This document shows, piece after piece, positions 46,477 through 56,645 of a DNA stretch of 64,000 nucleotides. Position numbers and translations under genes: made by a program. This DNA is from Diaphorobacter aerolatus. GTDB lineage: Bacteria; Pseudomonadota; Gammaproteobacteria; Burkholderiales; Burkholderiaceae_C. The notes below the pieces were generated by a model. It saw nothing but the letters and a program-made list of their open reading frames with translations. It was not told the origin of the DNA and searched no databases. The stretch is from contig NZ_CP060783.1 in the NCBI RefSeq assembly GCF_014489535.1, forward strand, positions 3,238,501-3,302,500. The letters are read 5' to 3'. Numbering within the stretch: the first letter of the stretch is position 1; each line of letters opens with the position of its first letter.

Positions 46477-47574
46477 AGAGCCGAGCATCTTCGTGATCGC
46501 GCTGGCGCTCATCGGCGCGCTGGTGTGCGCGTTGACCGCGGGCGCCTTTCTCGTGACGCTGGTCGATACGGACTTCTGGTTCCGCCACCCGCTTTCCTAT
46601 GTATTGAGCCTGATGGGACTGGTGGGCTCGGGCGTGCTGCTCACGCGCAATCGCGGCGTTTTCGCGAGCTGTCTTGCGCTCGTGCTCTGGGGCACGTTCT
46701 GCGGATTGTTCCTGATCCGTCTGTCGAACGACGTGGGCGGAAATGATCTTGCCATTCTGCTGTACTCCGGCGTGATGGCATTGCTGCAACTGGTCGGCGC
46801 ATCGCTGGCACATGCGCAGTGGCTCAAGCGCATCATGGGCCTCGTGTTCGGATTGGCGCTCTACGTGTTCCTCGTGCGTTGCACGTCGGAAGTATTGGCG
46901 CTCTACGTCTTCGACGTGGCCGGTGTGCTGATGGCGCTGGGCTGGATCGCGTGGCTGTACAGGGAACCGCAGTCGCTGGCACGGGTGCACGCCAAGCCGG
47001 CGCTGGCCGGTTGGGCGGCCTTCGTCGACAGCGCCGCTGTGGCGTTGATCTGCATGCTCGTCTTCGGCTTTGCGCGCATGGGCTACGGCCTTGGCATCGG
47101 GTATGACACGTTTGCCGCGTTCGACGTGGGTGACACCAAGGAAAGCACCCTGCGTGCGATCCAGTTGGCCGGACGTGCCTGGGCATCGCTGCTGGTACTC
47201 GTGGCGACCGGGCTGCTGTATTCACGCTGGAAAAAAACCGCAATGGCCACGGCGCAGACGCTGGTCACCGTGCTTGGCGTGGGCGTGCTGCTCGCCGTAG
47301 CCGCGTGGTTCAGTCCGTCGCTGGGCGTGATTTCGCTGCTGGCCGCCGGAGCGCTGATCGGCGGGCGCTGGCGCATCGCCGTGATGTGCGGGCTGGCGGC
47401 GCTCTGGGCATTGTCGATGTTCTATTACAGCCTCGCCTGGCCGCTCGCGCAGAAGGGCTGGGTCTGGCGATCATGGGGGCCGCGCTGTTGGTGGGGCTGT
47501 ATCTTCAGCGTGTCTTGGCGGCGCGCCCAGCGGGCGACGATGGACACCATCACGCGGCCGATGGCTTTTCGCAA
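46385..47574 (+). CDS. DUF4401 membrane protein (interrupted by one missing base; 3' limit uncertain)
   Basis: This is a polytopic membrane protein with about ten helices, of the DUF4401 type. The start at 46385 (MNFFTSRPSWWPRAQ) has a strong AGGGAGGTG site and overlaps the DUF2157 gene. The frame breaks in GGG at 47455-47457; one added G restores QKGLGLAIMGAALLVGLYLQ. After correction no stop separates it from the GDYXXLXY domain downstream. I end it before the ATG at 47575, but a natural fusion or a further base error there is possible. Uncorrected, the frame would stop at 47611. Confidence 0.65.
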
Positions 47575-48215
47575 ATGGCGGCGTGGTCACGCGTTCGCCT
47601 TGCGTGCCTGATCGTGGGGGCGTTGCTGGTGTTCGGTCTCGTGAATTGGGACGTGCGCGGCAAGGAGCAGGTGATCACCGCAGGTCAACCGGTGCTGGTG
47701 CGGCTCGTTCCCGTGGACCCGCGCTCGCTGATGCAGGGTGACTACATGGCGCTGAATTTCTCGCTGCCGACCGAGGTGCGGAAGGCGCTGGAGGGCACTT
47801 TCGCGCCCACGGCCCGCGTGCGCGCCCGTCTCGATGCCAGGGGTGAAGCCACGGTGCTGGGCTTGCTGGGCGAGGGTGCGAGCGCGGGGCCGGGCGAAAT
47901 CATCCTGCCGCTCAAGCAATTGAAGGGACGCTGGGCGTTGGTGACCGATGCCTATTTCTTCCCGAAGGCACGGGCAAGGTGTTCGAGCGGGCAAAGTTTG
48001 GCGACTTCCGCGTGCTGCCCGATGGCCGCGCGCTGCTCGTGGGTCTGGCCGATGCCGAGGGCAAACCGATACCGGTGCCACGCGCGCTCGAGAAAAGCGA
48101 GCGGATGGAGCGCGAACTGAGCGAGGCCTCCGAGGCCGTGGATGCCTCGGAGGCTTTTGCGGCGGACGCCGAATCGCCGGCCGATACCGCCATGCCGCAG
48201 GCCAGCAGGCCCTGA
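47575..48215 (+). CDS. GDYXXLXY-domain protein (interrupted by one missing base)
   Basis: The product has one N-terminal transmembrane helix (CLIVGALLVFGLVNW) and a soluble, probably periplasmic domain with the defining motif MQGDYMALNFSL. The frame breaks in CCC at 47961-47963; one added C restores DAYFFPEGTGKVFERAKFGD and the end ASRP at 48215. The restored length is about 213 aa. GDYXXLXY proteins usually follow DUF4401 and DUF2157 genes, as here, so the three probably act together in the membrane. Function unknown. Confidence 0.7.
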
Positions 48216-48232
48216 GCGCGGCGCGCCGGTCT

Positions 48233-49504
48233 TCAGGCCGACAGCACGCCCACTTCGTTCTGCCTGAGCCCGATCTTCACGTCGTTCCCCGAAGGGTTCT
48301 GGAACGCGTGCAGGCCGAACTCGGGCAGGATCGCCATCAGGTGATCGAAGATGTCGCCCTGTATGGATTCGTACTCGGCCCACGCGGTGGTCGCCGTGAA
48401 CGCGTAGATCTCCAGCGGCGTGCCATTGGTGGTGGGCTCCATCATGCGGGCCATCAGCGTCATGTCCTTGCGCAGGCGCGGGTGGGATTTCAGGTACGCG
48501 TTCACATAGGCGCGATAGGTGCCGACGTTGGTGAGCTTGCGCAGGTTCACGACCTCGCCCGCCATGTCCGGTGCCTCGCGCGCGAAATTGCTGTTGAACT
48601 CGCCGATCTCCTGCGTCTTGCTCACGAGGTAGGGCTTGAGCAGCGCGATCTGCCCCAGCTCGGTGATTTCGGAGTCGCTCAGAAAGCGCACCGTGGCGTG
48701 GTCGATCAGGATGCTGCGCTTGATGCGCCGCCCGCCCGACTCCGACATGCCGCGCCAGTTCTTGAAGCTCTCGCTCATCAGCCGCCAGGTCGGTATGGTG
48801 GTGATGGTGTTGTCCCAGTTGCGGATCTTCACCGTGTTGAGCGCCATGTCCACCACGGCGCCATCTGCGCCCATCTGATCCATCTGCAACCAGTCGCCCA
48901 CGCGCAGCATGTCGTTGCCCGCGAGTTGCACACCGGCGGTGAACGAGAGAATCGTGTCCTTGAACACCAGCATCAGCACTGCCGACATGGCACCCAGCCC
49001 CGAGAGCAGGATCAGCGGCGAGCGGTCGATCAGCGCGCCGATCATGATGATGACCACGACCAGCATCGTGACCAGCTTGCCCAGTTGCACGTAGCTCTTG
49101 AGCGAGCGCGTGCCGGGAGCCTTCGAGAGCGCCTGCAGGTTGTGGTCCTGCACGGCGTCGAGCACCGCGAGGATGACGCGGCCAATCGCCAGCACTGTGC
49201 ACGCAACGGCCACGTTGTGGATGATGTTGGCGAGCACGGGCGAGAGGCGCGGCACGGCGAACACGCCCACCTGGAACACCAGCGACGGCACGATCTGCGA
49301 CAGCCGCGTGAGCACGCGCTTGTCGAGCAGGGTCTGGAGCCAGCCGACTGGAAAACTACCGGCCAGGCGTGGCAGCACGTTCAGCAGAATCAGCCGCGCG
49401 ATGAATCGCAGCAGGTAGGCGATGACTGCCAGCGCGAAGAGGCCGATGGCGGCCTGCGCCCATGGATCGAGATGGCTGATGGTGTCGTAGTACTCGGAAA
49501 GCAC
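48233..49504 (-). CDS. MscS-family mechanosensitive channel, YbdG-like
   Basis: The protein has N-terminal transmembrane helices, the MscS pore helix region ([20 protein letters not shown]), the beta domain ([20 protein letters not shown] with [17 protein letters not shown]) and a C-terminal domain of the YbdG type. GTG at 49504 is chosen because AAGGAG lies about 10 bases upstream; upstream in-frame codons would give an unlikely charged extension. Length is 423 aa, close to E. coli YbdG. YbdG-type channels respond weakly to osmotic down-shock. Confidence 0.85.
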   Translation of the reverse strand: MLSEYYDTISHLDPWAQAAIGLFALAVIAYLLRFIARLILLNVLPRLAGSFPVGWLQTLLDKRVLTRLSQIVPSLVFQVGVFAVPRLSPVLANIIHNVAVACTVLAIGRVILAVLDAVQDHNLQALSKAPGTRSLKSYVQLGKLVTMLVVVIIMIGALIDRSPLILLSGLGAMSAVLMLVFKDTILSFTAGVQLAGNDMLRVGDWLQMDQMGADGAVVDMALNTVKIRNWDNTITTIPTWRLMSESFKNWRGMSESGGRRIKRSILIDHATVRFLSDSEITELGQIALLKPYLVSKTQEIGEFNSNFAREAPDMAGEVVNLRKLTNVGTYRAYVNAYLKSHPRLRKDMTLMARMMEPTTNGTPLEIYAFTATTAWAEYESIQGDIFDHLMAILPEFGLHAFQNPSGNDVKIGLRQNEVGVLSA

Positions 49505-49926
49505 GAGTTCACACTCCTTGTCGTGAATGGACGGTGAATGGGAGCCGGTTCTGAACGCGGGCAGAATCGTCGGAGAACAGCGGTCGCCATGGCATGGCAT
49601 GGCGTTGCGTGAGTGCTCTTGAATCAAGAGCGAAAATTTCAAATCCGGTGTCCAGGGCCTGTGCACGCAATCCGCGGGGATCGCGTGGTGTGAACAGGCG
49701 CTGACGTGCCGAAACGAAGCCGCGATTTTCTCATGTGCGCGGCCTGACCTTTGCGGCGGGTCGGGAGATACACGCGCATGCGCGTGCGTGATTGGCGTCG
49801 CAAGCCGGGGGATCGGTACAAACGCCTACAATCTTCGACCATTCGGTTCGCGTTGACGCCGTCGGCCTGCAAGGCAGGTTTTCTCGCGCAGGCAGTTGCG
49901 GCCGCATTTATTCCCATTTGAGTTCC
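49505..49926. other. Divergent intergenic region mscS/leuS, no gene seen
   Basis: This 422-base gap separates the channel gene (minus) from leuS (plus). An open frame leads into leuS from 49792, but its sequence has no LeuRS-like features. Promoters for both genes must be here. I see no strong dyad or T-box-like structure. Confidence 0.5.
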
Positions 49927-52599
49927 ATGCAAGACAAATACAACCACGCCGAGGTCGAGCGCGCAGCGCAAGGCCACTGGACCGCCAACGACGCCTACCG
50001 CGTGACCGAAGACGCTTCCCGGCAGAAGTTCTACGCCTGCTCGATGCTGCCGTACCCAAGCGGCAAGCTGCACATGGGGCATGTGCGCAACTACACGATC
50101 AACGACATGCTCACGCGCCAGTTGCGCATGAAGGGCTTCAACGTGCTGATGCCCATGGGCTGGGACGCGTTCGGCCTGCCAGCTGAAAACGCCGCGCTCA
50201 AGAACAAGGTGCCACCGGCCCGGTGGACCTACGAAAACATCGCCTACATGAAGAGCCAGATGCAGGCCATGGGTCTGGCGATTGACTGGAGCCGCGAAGT
50301 CGCGACCTGCGATCCCGAGTACTACCGATGGAACCAGTGGCTGTTCCTCAAGATGCTGGAAAAAGGCATTGCCTACCGCAAGACCCAGGTCGTGAACTGG
50401 GACCCGGTCGATCAGACGGTGCTCGCCAACGAGCAGGTGATCGACGGGCGCGGCTGGCGCACCGGCGCGCTCGTCGAAAAGCGCGAGATCCCGGGCTACT
50501 ACCTCGCCATCACGCACTACGCGCAGGAACTGCTCGACCACGTGCAGATCGGCAACGACAAGGCGACGCTCACCGGCTGGCCCGACAAGGTGCGCCTGAT
50601 GCAGGAAAACTGGATCGGCAAGTCCGCAGGCGTGCGCTTCGCGTTCACGCACGACGTCAAGGACGCCGAGGGTCAGTTGATCCAGGACGGCAAGATGCAC
50701 GTCTTCACCACGCGCGCCGACACCATCATGGGCGTGACCTTCTGCGCCGTGGCACCCGAACATCCACTCGCCACCCACGCGGCCACGCTCCATCCCAAGC
50801 TGGCTGCGTTCATCGAGGAATGCAAAAAGGGCGGAACGACCGAGGCCGAGCTTGCCGTCAAGGAAAAGGAAGGACTGCCCACGGGCCTGTTCGTCACGCA
50901 CCCGATCACCGGCAAACAGGTCGAAGTGTGGGTGGGCAACTACGTGCTCATGAGCTACGGCGACGGCGCCGTGATGGGCGTGCCCGCGCACGACGAGCGC
51001 GATTTCGCATTTGCGCTCAAGTACCAGTTGCCGATCCGGCAGGTGGTGAAGGTCGAGGGCGAAACCTACGACGCAACGCAGTGGCACGACTGGTACGGCG
51101 ACAAGGAACGCGGCATCACCATCCATTCGGGCGAGTTCGATGGCCTGGGCTACAAGGACGCGGTTGCCGCCGTTGCCAGGGTGCTCGAAGCCAAGGGTCT
51201 GGGTGAGCTCAAGACCACATGGCGTTTGCGCGACTGGGGCATCAGCCGCCAGCGCTACTGGGGCACACCGATCCCGATCATCCATTGCGAAGACTGCGGC
51301 TCGCAGCCCGTGCCCGAGAAGGATCTGCCGGTCGTGCTGCCGCAGGACCTGGTGCCCGATGGCAGCGGCAATCCACTGGTCAGGAGCGAAGCATTTCATG
51401 CGGGCGTCGTCTGCCCGTGCTGCGGCAAGAGTGCGCGCCGCGAGACCGACACGATGGACACCTTCGTCGACAGCTCGTGGTACTTCATGCGCTATTGCGA
51501 TGCGAAGAACAGCGAGAAGATGGTCGCTGGCGGTGCTGATTACTGGATGCCGATGGATCAGTACATCGGCGGCATCGAGCACGCGATTCTTCACCTGCTG
51601 TACGCGCGTTTCTGGACCAAGGTGATGCGCGACATGGGCCTCGTGAAGATCGACGAGCCGTTCACCAGACTGCTCACCCAGGGCATGGTGCTGCGCGGCG
51701 CGTTCTCGCAGAAGCAGGCCAGCGGTGCCAAGGTGTACTTCTGGGAGAAGGACGTCGACGTCATCAAGAACGAGAACGACGTGGTCATCGGTGGCACGCT
51801 CAAGAGCGATGGCTCGGCGCTCGATTACGAGATGACGACCATGTCCAAGTCCAAGAACAACGGCGTGGATCCGCAGGACCTGATCGAGAAATACGGCGCG
51901 GATACCGCGCGGCTGTACACCATGTTCACCGCGCCGCCCGAGCTCACGCTGGAATGGAACGAATTCGCCGTCGAAGGCAGCTACCGCTTCCTGCGCCGTG
52001 TCTACAACTTCGGCGCAAAACTTTCTGCCACTGAATTCGATGCGGCGCGTGTCCGGGCAACGGCCAGAGGCGGCGTGGCGGGCGTGGCGTTTGGCAAGGA
52101 AGCCAAGGCGCTGCGCCTTGAAATCCACACCGTGCTCAAACAGGTGGATTACGACTACCAGCGGATGCAGTACAACACCGTGGTCTCCGGTGCGATGAAG
52201 ATGATCAACGCGCTCGAAGACTTCAAGGCGCTCGACTCCGAGGGTGGCCGCGAAGCCGTGGTCGAATGCTTCGGCATCCTGATCCGCGCGCTGTATCCCG
52301 CGACCCCGCACCTCGGCCATGCGCTGTGGTCGGAACTCGGCTATGCCAAGGCGCAGGGCGAACTGCTCGACGCCGCGTGGCCCGAGGTTGATCCACAGGC
52401 ACTGGTGCAGGACGAGATCGAACTCATGCTGCAGGTGAACGGCAAGCTGCGCGGCTCGATCCGCGTTGCTGCCGAGGCCGACAAGGCCACCATTGAGGCC
52501 ACCGCCCTCGCGAACGGGGAATACCAGAAGTTCGCCGAAGGCAAGGCGCCGAAGAAGATCATCATCGTGCCGGGTCGTCTGGTCAACGTTGTGGTTTGA
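49927..52599 (+). CDS. leuS: Leucyl-tRNA synthetase
   Basis: This class I synthetase charges tRNA-Leu. The HIGH motif appears as HMGH at residues 49-52 and the KMSKS motif as [12 protein letters not shown] at about residue 638. The editing domain between them includes [20 protein letters not shown]. The 890-aa length is normal, with a complete C-terminus and anticodon-binding domain, and no frame break. lptE follows 40 bases later. Confidence 0.96.
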   Translation: MQDKYNHAEVERAAQGHWTANDAYRVTEDASRQKFYACSMLPYPSGKLHMGHVRNYTINDMLTRQLRMKGFNVLMPMGWDAFGLPAENAALKNKVPPARWTYENIAYMKSQMQAMGLAIDWSREVATCDPEYYRWNQWLFLKMLEKGIAYRKTQVVNWDPVDQTVLANEQVIDGRGWRTGALVEKREIPGYYLAITHYAQELLDHVQIGNDKATLTGWPDKVRLMQENWIGKSAGVRFAFTHDVKDAEGQLIQDGKMHVFTTRADTIMGVTFCAVAPEHPLATHAATLHPKLAAFIEECKKGGTTEAELAVKEKEGLPTGLFVTHPITGKQVEVWVGNYVLMSYGDGAVMGVPAHDERDFAFALKYQLPIRQVVKVEGETYDATQWHDWYGDKERGITIHSGEFDGLGYKDAVAAVARVLEAKGLGELKTTWRLRDWGISRQRYWGTPIPIIHCEDCGSQPVPEKDLPVVLPQDLVPDGSGNPLVRSEAFHAGVVCPCCGKSARRETDTMDTFVDSSWYFMRYCDAKNSEKMVAGGADYWMPMDQYIGGIEHAILHLLYARFWTKVMRDMGLVKIDEPFTRLLTQGMVLRGAFSQKQASGAKVYFWEKDVDVIKNENDVVIGGTLKSDGSALDYEMTTMSKSKNNGVDPQDLIEKYGADTARLYTMFTAPPELTLEWNEFAVEGSYRFLRRVYNFGAKLSATEFDAARVRATARGGVAGVAFGKEAKALRLEIHTVLKQVDYDYQRMQYNTVVSGAMKMINALEDFKALDSEGGREAVVECFGILIRALYPATPHLGHALWSELGYAKAQGELLDAAWPEVDPQALVQDEIELMLQVNGKLRGSIRVAAEADKATIEATALANGEYQKFAEGKAPKKIIIVPGRLVNVVV

Positions 52600-52639
52600 T
52601 ACACCGACCCGAATCGTCACGCAGGAGAATTGCAGCACC

Positions 52640-53239
52640 ATGATGCAAAAACGCACAGTACTCGCCCTGCTCGCCGCAGCTCCGCTCGCGGCCTGCGGTT
52701 TTCGCCTGCGCGGCGCGCCAGATTTCAGCTTCAAGTCCATCCATGTGAAGGCGGCGCCGGGCTCGCAGTTGGCCCGGGAACTGGTTCGCACCCTGAAGGG
52801 CGCGGGCGGCGACATCGTCGTGATCACCGAGCCCGAGCGCATTTCCGAAGCCGAGGTGGTCTGCAACATCCTCTCGGAAAATCGTGATCGCCTGGTCGTC
52901 GGCCTGAACGCCTCCGGTCAGGTGCGCGAACTGCAGTTGCGCCTGCGCATGCATTTTTCGCTGACGGGCAAGGACGGTCAGGAATACGTTCCCAACACCG
53001 AGTTGATGCAGCAGCGCGACGTGAGCTACAACGAGTCTATCGCGCTGTCCAAGGAAGGCGAAGAGGCCATGCTGTTCAAGAACATGCAGACCGACCTGGT
53101 GCAGCAGCTCATGCGCCGCCTCGCCAAGGTCAAGCTGATCCCGTATCCTGATCGGCGCAGACCGCATGCAAGTGGCACTGAACCAGCTCGCTGGACATCT
53201 GCAAAAAGGCGTGAAACCGCTGTACGTGCTGCACGGTGA
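52640..53239 (+). CDS. lptE: LPS-assembly lipoprotein LptE (3' end may be over-extended)
   Basis: LptE plugs the LptD barrel that inserts lipopolysaccharide in the outer membrane. The lipobox LAAC is followed by GFRLRGAPDFSFKSI, a family start. The leuS-lptE-holA order is conserved in betaproteobacteria. The observed frame overlaps holA by 74 bases and ends in an arginine-rich stretch unlike LptE. One extra C near 53145 would give LIPVS and a stop about 10 bases before holA, so another base loss is possible. Confidence 0.88.
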   Translation: MMQKRTVLALLAAAPLAACGFRLRGAPDFSFKSIHVKAAPGSQLARELVRTLKGAGGDIVVITEPERISEAEVVCNILSENRDRLVVGLNASGQVRELQLRLRMHFSLTGKDGQEYVPNTELMQQRDVSYNESIALSKEGEEAMLFKNMQTDLVQQLMRRLAKVKLIPYPDRRRPHASGTEPARWTSAKRRETAVRAAR

Positions 53240-54218
53240 CGAGCCACTGTTGCAGCAGGAAGCCGTGGACGCCATCCGCGCCGTCGCGCGCGAAGTGGGT
53301 TACACCGAGCGCAACAGCTTCACCGTGCAGGGCGCGCATTTCGACTGGAGCGGTGTGCTCGCAGCGGGCGGCTCGCTTTCGCTGTTTGCCGACAAGCAGA
53401 TCATCGAAATCCGCATTCCTTCGGGCAAGCCCGGCAAGGACGGCGGCGCGGCCCTGCAACAGATCGCGCAGGACTCGGCGGGCAACGAAGGCACGCTCAC
53501 CATCGTGATGCTGCCGCGTCTGGACAAGGCGACGAAGACCGGCGCGTGGTTCAGCGCGCTTGACTCCGCAGGCATCAGCATCCAGATCGATCCGGTTGAA
53601 CGCGGCGCGCTGCCGCAATGGATTGCGCAGCGCCTGTCGCAACAAGGCCAGCGCGTCGCGCCCGGTGAAGACGGCCAGCGCACGCTCGCCTTCTTCGCCG
53701 ACCGCGTGGAAGGCAACCTGCTCGCCGCGCATCAGGAAATCCAGAAACTCGCGCTGCTGTACCCGCAGGGCGAACTCTCCCGATCACAGGTCGAACAGGC
53801 GGTGCTTAACGTCGCCCGCTACGACGTCTTCAAGCTCTCGGAGGCCGTGCTCAGCGGCAACGTCGCCCGCATGCAGCGCATGATGGACGGCCTTCAGGCA
53901 GAGGGCGAGGCCGAGGTGCTCGTGCACTGGGCCTTGGCCGAAGACATCCGCTCGCTCAAGCGCGTGAAGGACGCCATCAATGCAGGCAAACCCATGCCCA
54001 TGGCCCTGCGCGAAAACCGCATCTGGGGACCGAAGGAACGGCTGTTCGAGCGCGTCCTCCCCAACGTGGGCGACGCCGCGCTCGCGCGCCTGCTGCAATC
54101 GGCGCACATCGTGGACGGCATCGTCAAGGGCCTGAAACAACCCGACTGGCCGCAGAACGGGTGGCTGGCGTTGCAGCGGCTCGGGTTGCAGTTGTGCAAG
54201 ACCTGTGGGGCGCGATAA
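53166..54218 (+). CDS. holA: DNA polymerase III delta subunit
   Basis: The delta subunit opens the sliding clamp during loading. The start (VALNQLAGHLQKGVKPLYVL, then HGDEPLLQQEAVDAIR) is typical, and the C-terminal collar domain (WALAEDIRSLKRVKDA, then RLLQSAHIVDGIVKGL) is complete. The 350-aa length is normal. It converges on a cupin gene with 5 bases between stops. Confidence 0.93.
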   Translation: MQVALNQLAGHLQKGVKPLYVLHGDEPLLQQEAVDAIRAVAREVGYTERNSFTVQGAHFDWSGVLAAGGSLSLFADKQIIEIRIPSGKPGKDGGAALQQIAQDSAGNEGTLTIVMLPRLDKATKTGAWFSALDSAGISIQIDPVERGALPQWIAQRLSQQGQRVAPGEDGQRTLAFFADRVEGNLLAAHQEIQKLALLYPQGELSRSQVEQAVLNVARYDVFKLSEAVLSGNVARMQRMMDGLQAEGEAEVLVHWALAEDIRSLKRVKDAINAGKPMPMALRENRIWGPKERLFERVLPNVGDAALARLLQSAHIVDGIVKGLKQPDWPQNGWLALQRLGLQLCKTCGAR

Positions 54219-54223
54219 CCGCC

Positions 54224-54670
54224 TTACTGCTCCGCAATCACATCGACAAACACCAGCGGCTCCGTGCCTGTGGCCGTCAGCCCGTGCGACTCGCCCTTGC
54301 GCACGATGGTCACATCGCCGGGCTTCACGGGGACGTCCTTGCCGTCCTTGTCCTTGAAGATGCCGGTGCCCGAGATGATGATGTAGGTGTCTTCGTTGGT
54401 GGTGTGCTTGTGGTAGCCGATGGAGTCGCCCGGCTTCAACGTGAGCCAGCTGATTTCCTTGATGGCTTCGTCCTTTTTGGGCATGTCGCGCGTAAACGCG
54501 TATTCACCGTTGAGCACGCCCTTGCCGCCTGCGGCCTCCTTCTTTTCGGCCTTGATCATGCTCTCGCGCGGGTAGACCTCGGCGTGGGCAGGGGAAGCTG
54601 CCGTAGCGATGGCGACAAGCGCAGCCAGGGCGGCCAGGATCGGGTGTTGGGTGAGGGCAGATGTCGGCAT
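54224..54670 (-). CDS. Secreted cupin-domain protein
   Basis: The product is 148 aa with a signal peptide cleaved after ASPAHA. One cupin fold follows: motif 1 is SIGYHKHTTNEDTYIIISG, with two His and a Glu as likely metal ligands, and motif 2 is KPGDVTIVRKGESHGL with another His. A metal site is therefore plausible. The ATG at 54670 is chosen as the one next to the signal peptide. The function is unknown. Confidence 0.75.
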   Translation of the reverse strand: MPTSALTQHPILAALAALVAIATAASPAHAEVYPRESMIKAEKKEAAGGKGVLNGEYAFTRDMPKKDEAIKEISWLTLKPGDSIGYHKHTTNEDTYIIISGTGIFKDKDGKDVPVKPGDVTIVRKGESHGLTATGTEPLVFVDVIAEQ

Positions 54671-54826
54671 GGTGCGGGAAAACCTTTCGGGGAGCGAGCA
54701 AGCGAATGGAACGCGTTGAGTGACGTAGTGGCTGCGGCGGATCGAATGCACGGCAGTCAGCGTCGGTTATCGCAATCTCGCGCAACGATGTCCACGGTGA
54801 TTTCCCGTGTTGCGGCCTGGCCCCGG

Positions 54827-55114
54827 TCATCCCTCGCTTTGCAATTGCTGCCCCGCCTTGTCGGCCCAGAGTTGCAGGTTGTCGTGCAGATCCTTGTGGC
54901 TGAAGGAGCAGCTTTCCTCGGTGAACAGCGCGCCGGTTTCGAGCCGGTCGAGCAGGCCGAGCAAAACCTCGCCATAGCGCGCGGGCAGGGCGGCGAGCAG
55001 CGCTTCCTGGGAGCGGGCGCTGTCGCTGAAGCCGTGTGGGCTCAGGCTGCCGTCCTCCAGTTGCTGGAGAAATTGCCTGAAGCGCTGCAGTTCGTAGCGT
55101 GCGGTGTCGGACAT
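54827..55114 (-). CDS. Hypothetical protein, 95 aa
   Basis: This is a small, mainly helical, acidic protein beginning [21 protein letters not shown] do not recognise a domain and there is no signal or membrane helix. It is divergent from proA, with 88 bases between starts. Codon use is like its neighbours. Confidence 0.55.
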   Translation of the reverse strand: MSDTARYELQRFRQFLQQLEDGSLSPHGFSDSARSQEALLAALPARYGEVLLGLLDRLETGALFTEESCSFSHKDLHDNLQLWADKAGQQLQSEG

Positions 55115-55202
55115 GGCTTGGTCTTTGGCGAAAGAAGTGCCAAGCGTAACCCGAACAGGCCCTTGTGCGCGCAGGTCGGCCGGTTTGGGCGAGAATCACG
55201 GT

Positions 55203-56483
55203 ATGAACGCGCTCAATCTCGCCGAATACACCCACGCCCTCGGAGTCCAGGCCAAGGTCGCCTCTGCGCTGATGGCGCGTGCCCCGTCTGCTGCCAAGAG
55301 CAAGGCCCTGAAGGCCCTGGCCCGTTTGCTGCGTGAAAACATCGACGCGCTGCAAGTGGACAACGCGCGCGACCTGGATCGCGCGCGCGCCGCAGGGCTG
55401 CCGGAACCGATGGTTGATCGACTCAAGCTCACGCCCAAGGTGTTGGAAACCTGCGCCGAAGGTTGCGAGCAACTGGCGGTGATGCCCGACATCATCGGCG
55501 AGATCATCGGCATGAAGCAGCAGCCCAGCGGCATTCGCGTGGGTCAGATGCGTGTGCCGATCGGCGTGTTCGGCATGATCTATGAAAGCCGCCCGAATGT
55601 GACCATCGAGGCGGCCAGCCTGTCGATCAAGAGCGGCAACGCCTGCATCCTGCGCGGTGGTTCGGAAGCCATCGACTCGAACAAGGCGTTGGCGCTGCTG
55701 GTCGGCAGAGCGCTGGCCGAGGCCGGTCTACCCGAGCACGGCGTGCAATTGGTGCAGACGACCGATCGCGAGGTGGTGGGCCAGCTCATCACCATGCCTG
55801 AGTATGTGGACGTGATCATCCCGCGCGGCGGAAAAGGCCTGATCGAGCGCATCAGCCGCGATGCGCGCGTGCCGGTCATCAAGCATCTGGACGGCAATTG
55901 CCACGTCTACGTGGACGATCCGTGCGACATCGCGATGGCGGTGCGGGTCTCGGAAAACGCCAAGACGCAGAAATACAGTCCCTGCAACGCGAGCGAAAGC
56001 CTGTTGGTGGCGCGTGGCGTGGCCGACGAGTTCCTGCCGAAGATCGGCGCGCTGTTCGCGGCCAAGGGTGTGGAGATGCGTGGCACACCCGAGGCGCTCG
56101 CGATCCTGGAACCCGTGGCCGGAGCCCGGCTGGTCGAGGCCGTGGAGGCCGACTGGAGTGAGGAATATCTCGCGCCCATCATCAGCGTGAAGCTGGTGGA
56201 CGGCGTGGACGAGGCGATTGCGCACATCAACCGATATTCGAGCCACCATACCGATGCGATCCTCACGACCAACCATCTGCATGCCCAGAAATTCCTGCGC
56301 GAAGTGGATTCGGCGAGTGTGATCGTCAACGCCAGCACGCGTTTCGCCGATGGGTTCGAATTCGGCCTCGGTGCCGAAATCGGCATCAGCACCGACAAGT
56401 TCCATGCGCGCGGTCCGGTAGGCATCGAGGGGCTTACCTCGCTCAAATACGTGGTGCTTGGCGAAGGCGAAGTACGGAGCTGA
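55203..56483 (+). CDS. proA: Gamma-glutamyl phosphate reductase
   Basis: This NADPH enzyme makes glutamate semialdehyde in proline synthesis. The aldehyde-dehydrogenase fold includes [20 protein letters not shown] with [21 protein letters not shown] behind it. The catalytic Cys is in [32 protein letters not shown] is characteristic. The 426-aa length is normal. proB is not adjacent. The ATG at 55203 ([13 protein letters not shown]) is preferred to a longer frame. Confidence 0.94.
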   Translation: MNALNLAEYTHALGVQAKVASALMARAPSAAKSKALKALARLLRENIDALQVDNARDLDRARAAGLPEPMVDRLKLTPKVLETCAEGCEQLAVMPDIIGEIIGMKQQPSGIRVGQMRVPIGVFGMIYESRPNVTIEAASLSIKSGNACILRGGSEAIDSNKALALLVGRALAEAGLPEHGVQLVQTTDREVVGQLITMPEYVDVIIPRGGKGLIERISRDARVPVIKHLDGNCHVYVDDPCDIAMAVRVSENAKTQKYSPCNASESLLVARGVADEFLPKIGALFAAKGVEMRGTPEALAILEPVAGARLVEAVEADWSEEYLAPIISVKLVDGVDEAIAHINRYSSHHTDAILTTNHLHAQKFLREVDSASVIVNASTRFADGFEFGLGAEIGISTDKFHARGPVGIEGLTSLKYVVLGEGEVRS

Positions 56484-56645
56484 TCGACGATGCCATGGCG
56501 TCGCCGATCTGTTTTTCATTGATGAAGTTGAATTCTTTTTCAGCGATGGCGACCATGCAATCAGCTTGTCTCGTGGCGCGCTGCCGCGCCGCAGCGGCGT
56601 TTCAGCGGGAAGGCGTCCGGCACCTCGGGCGGGAGATCCTGACCC

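Noticed and set aside
49639..52869. A 1076-codon open frame antisense to leuS and lptE
   Set aside because: Its sequence is His/Arg/Gly-rich with no domain, and it is the mirror of a complete LeuRS gene. Long antisense frames arise here because GC-rich codon use removes stops.
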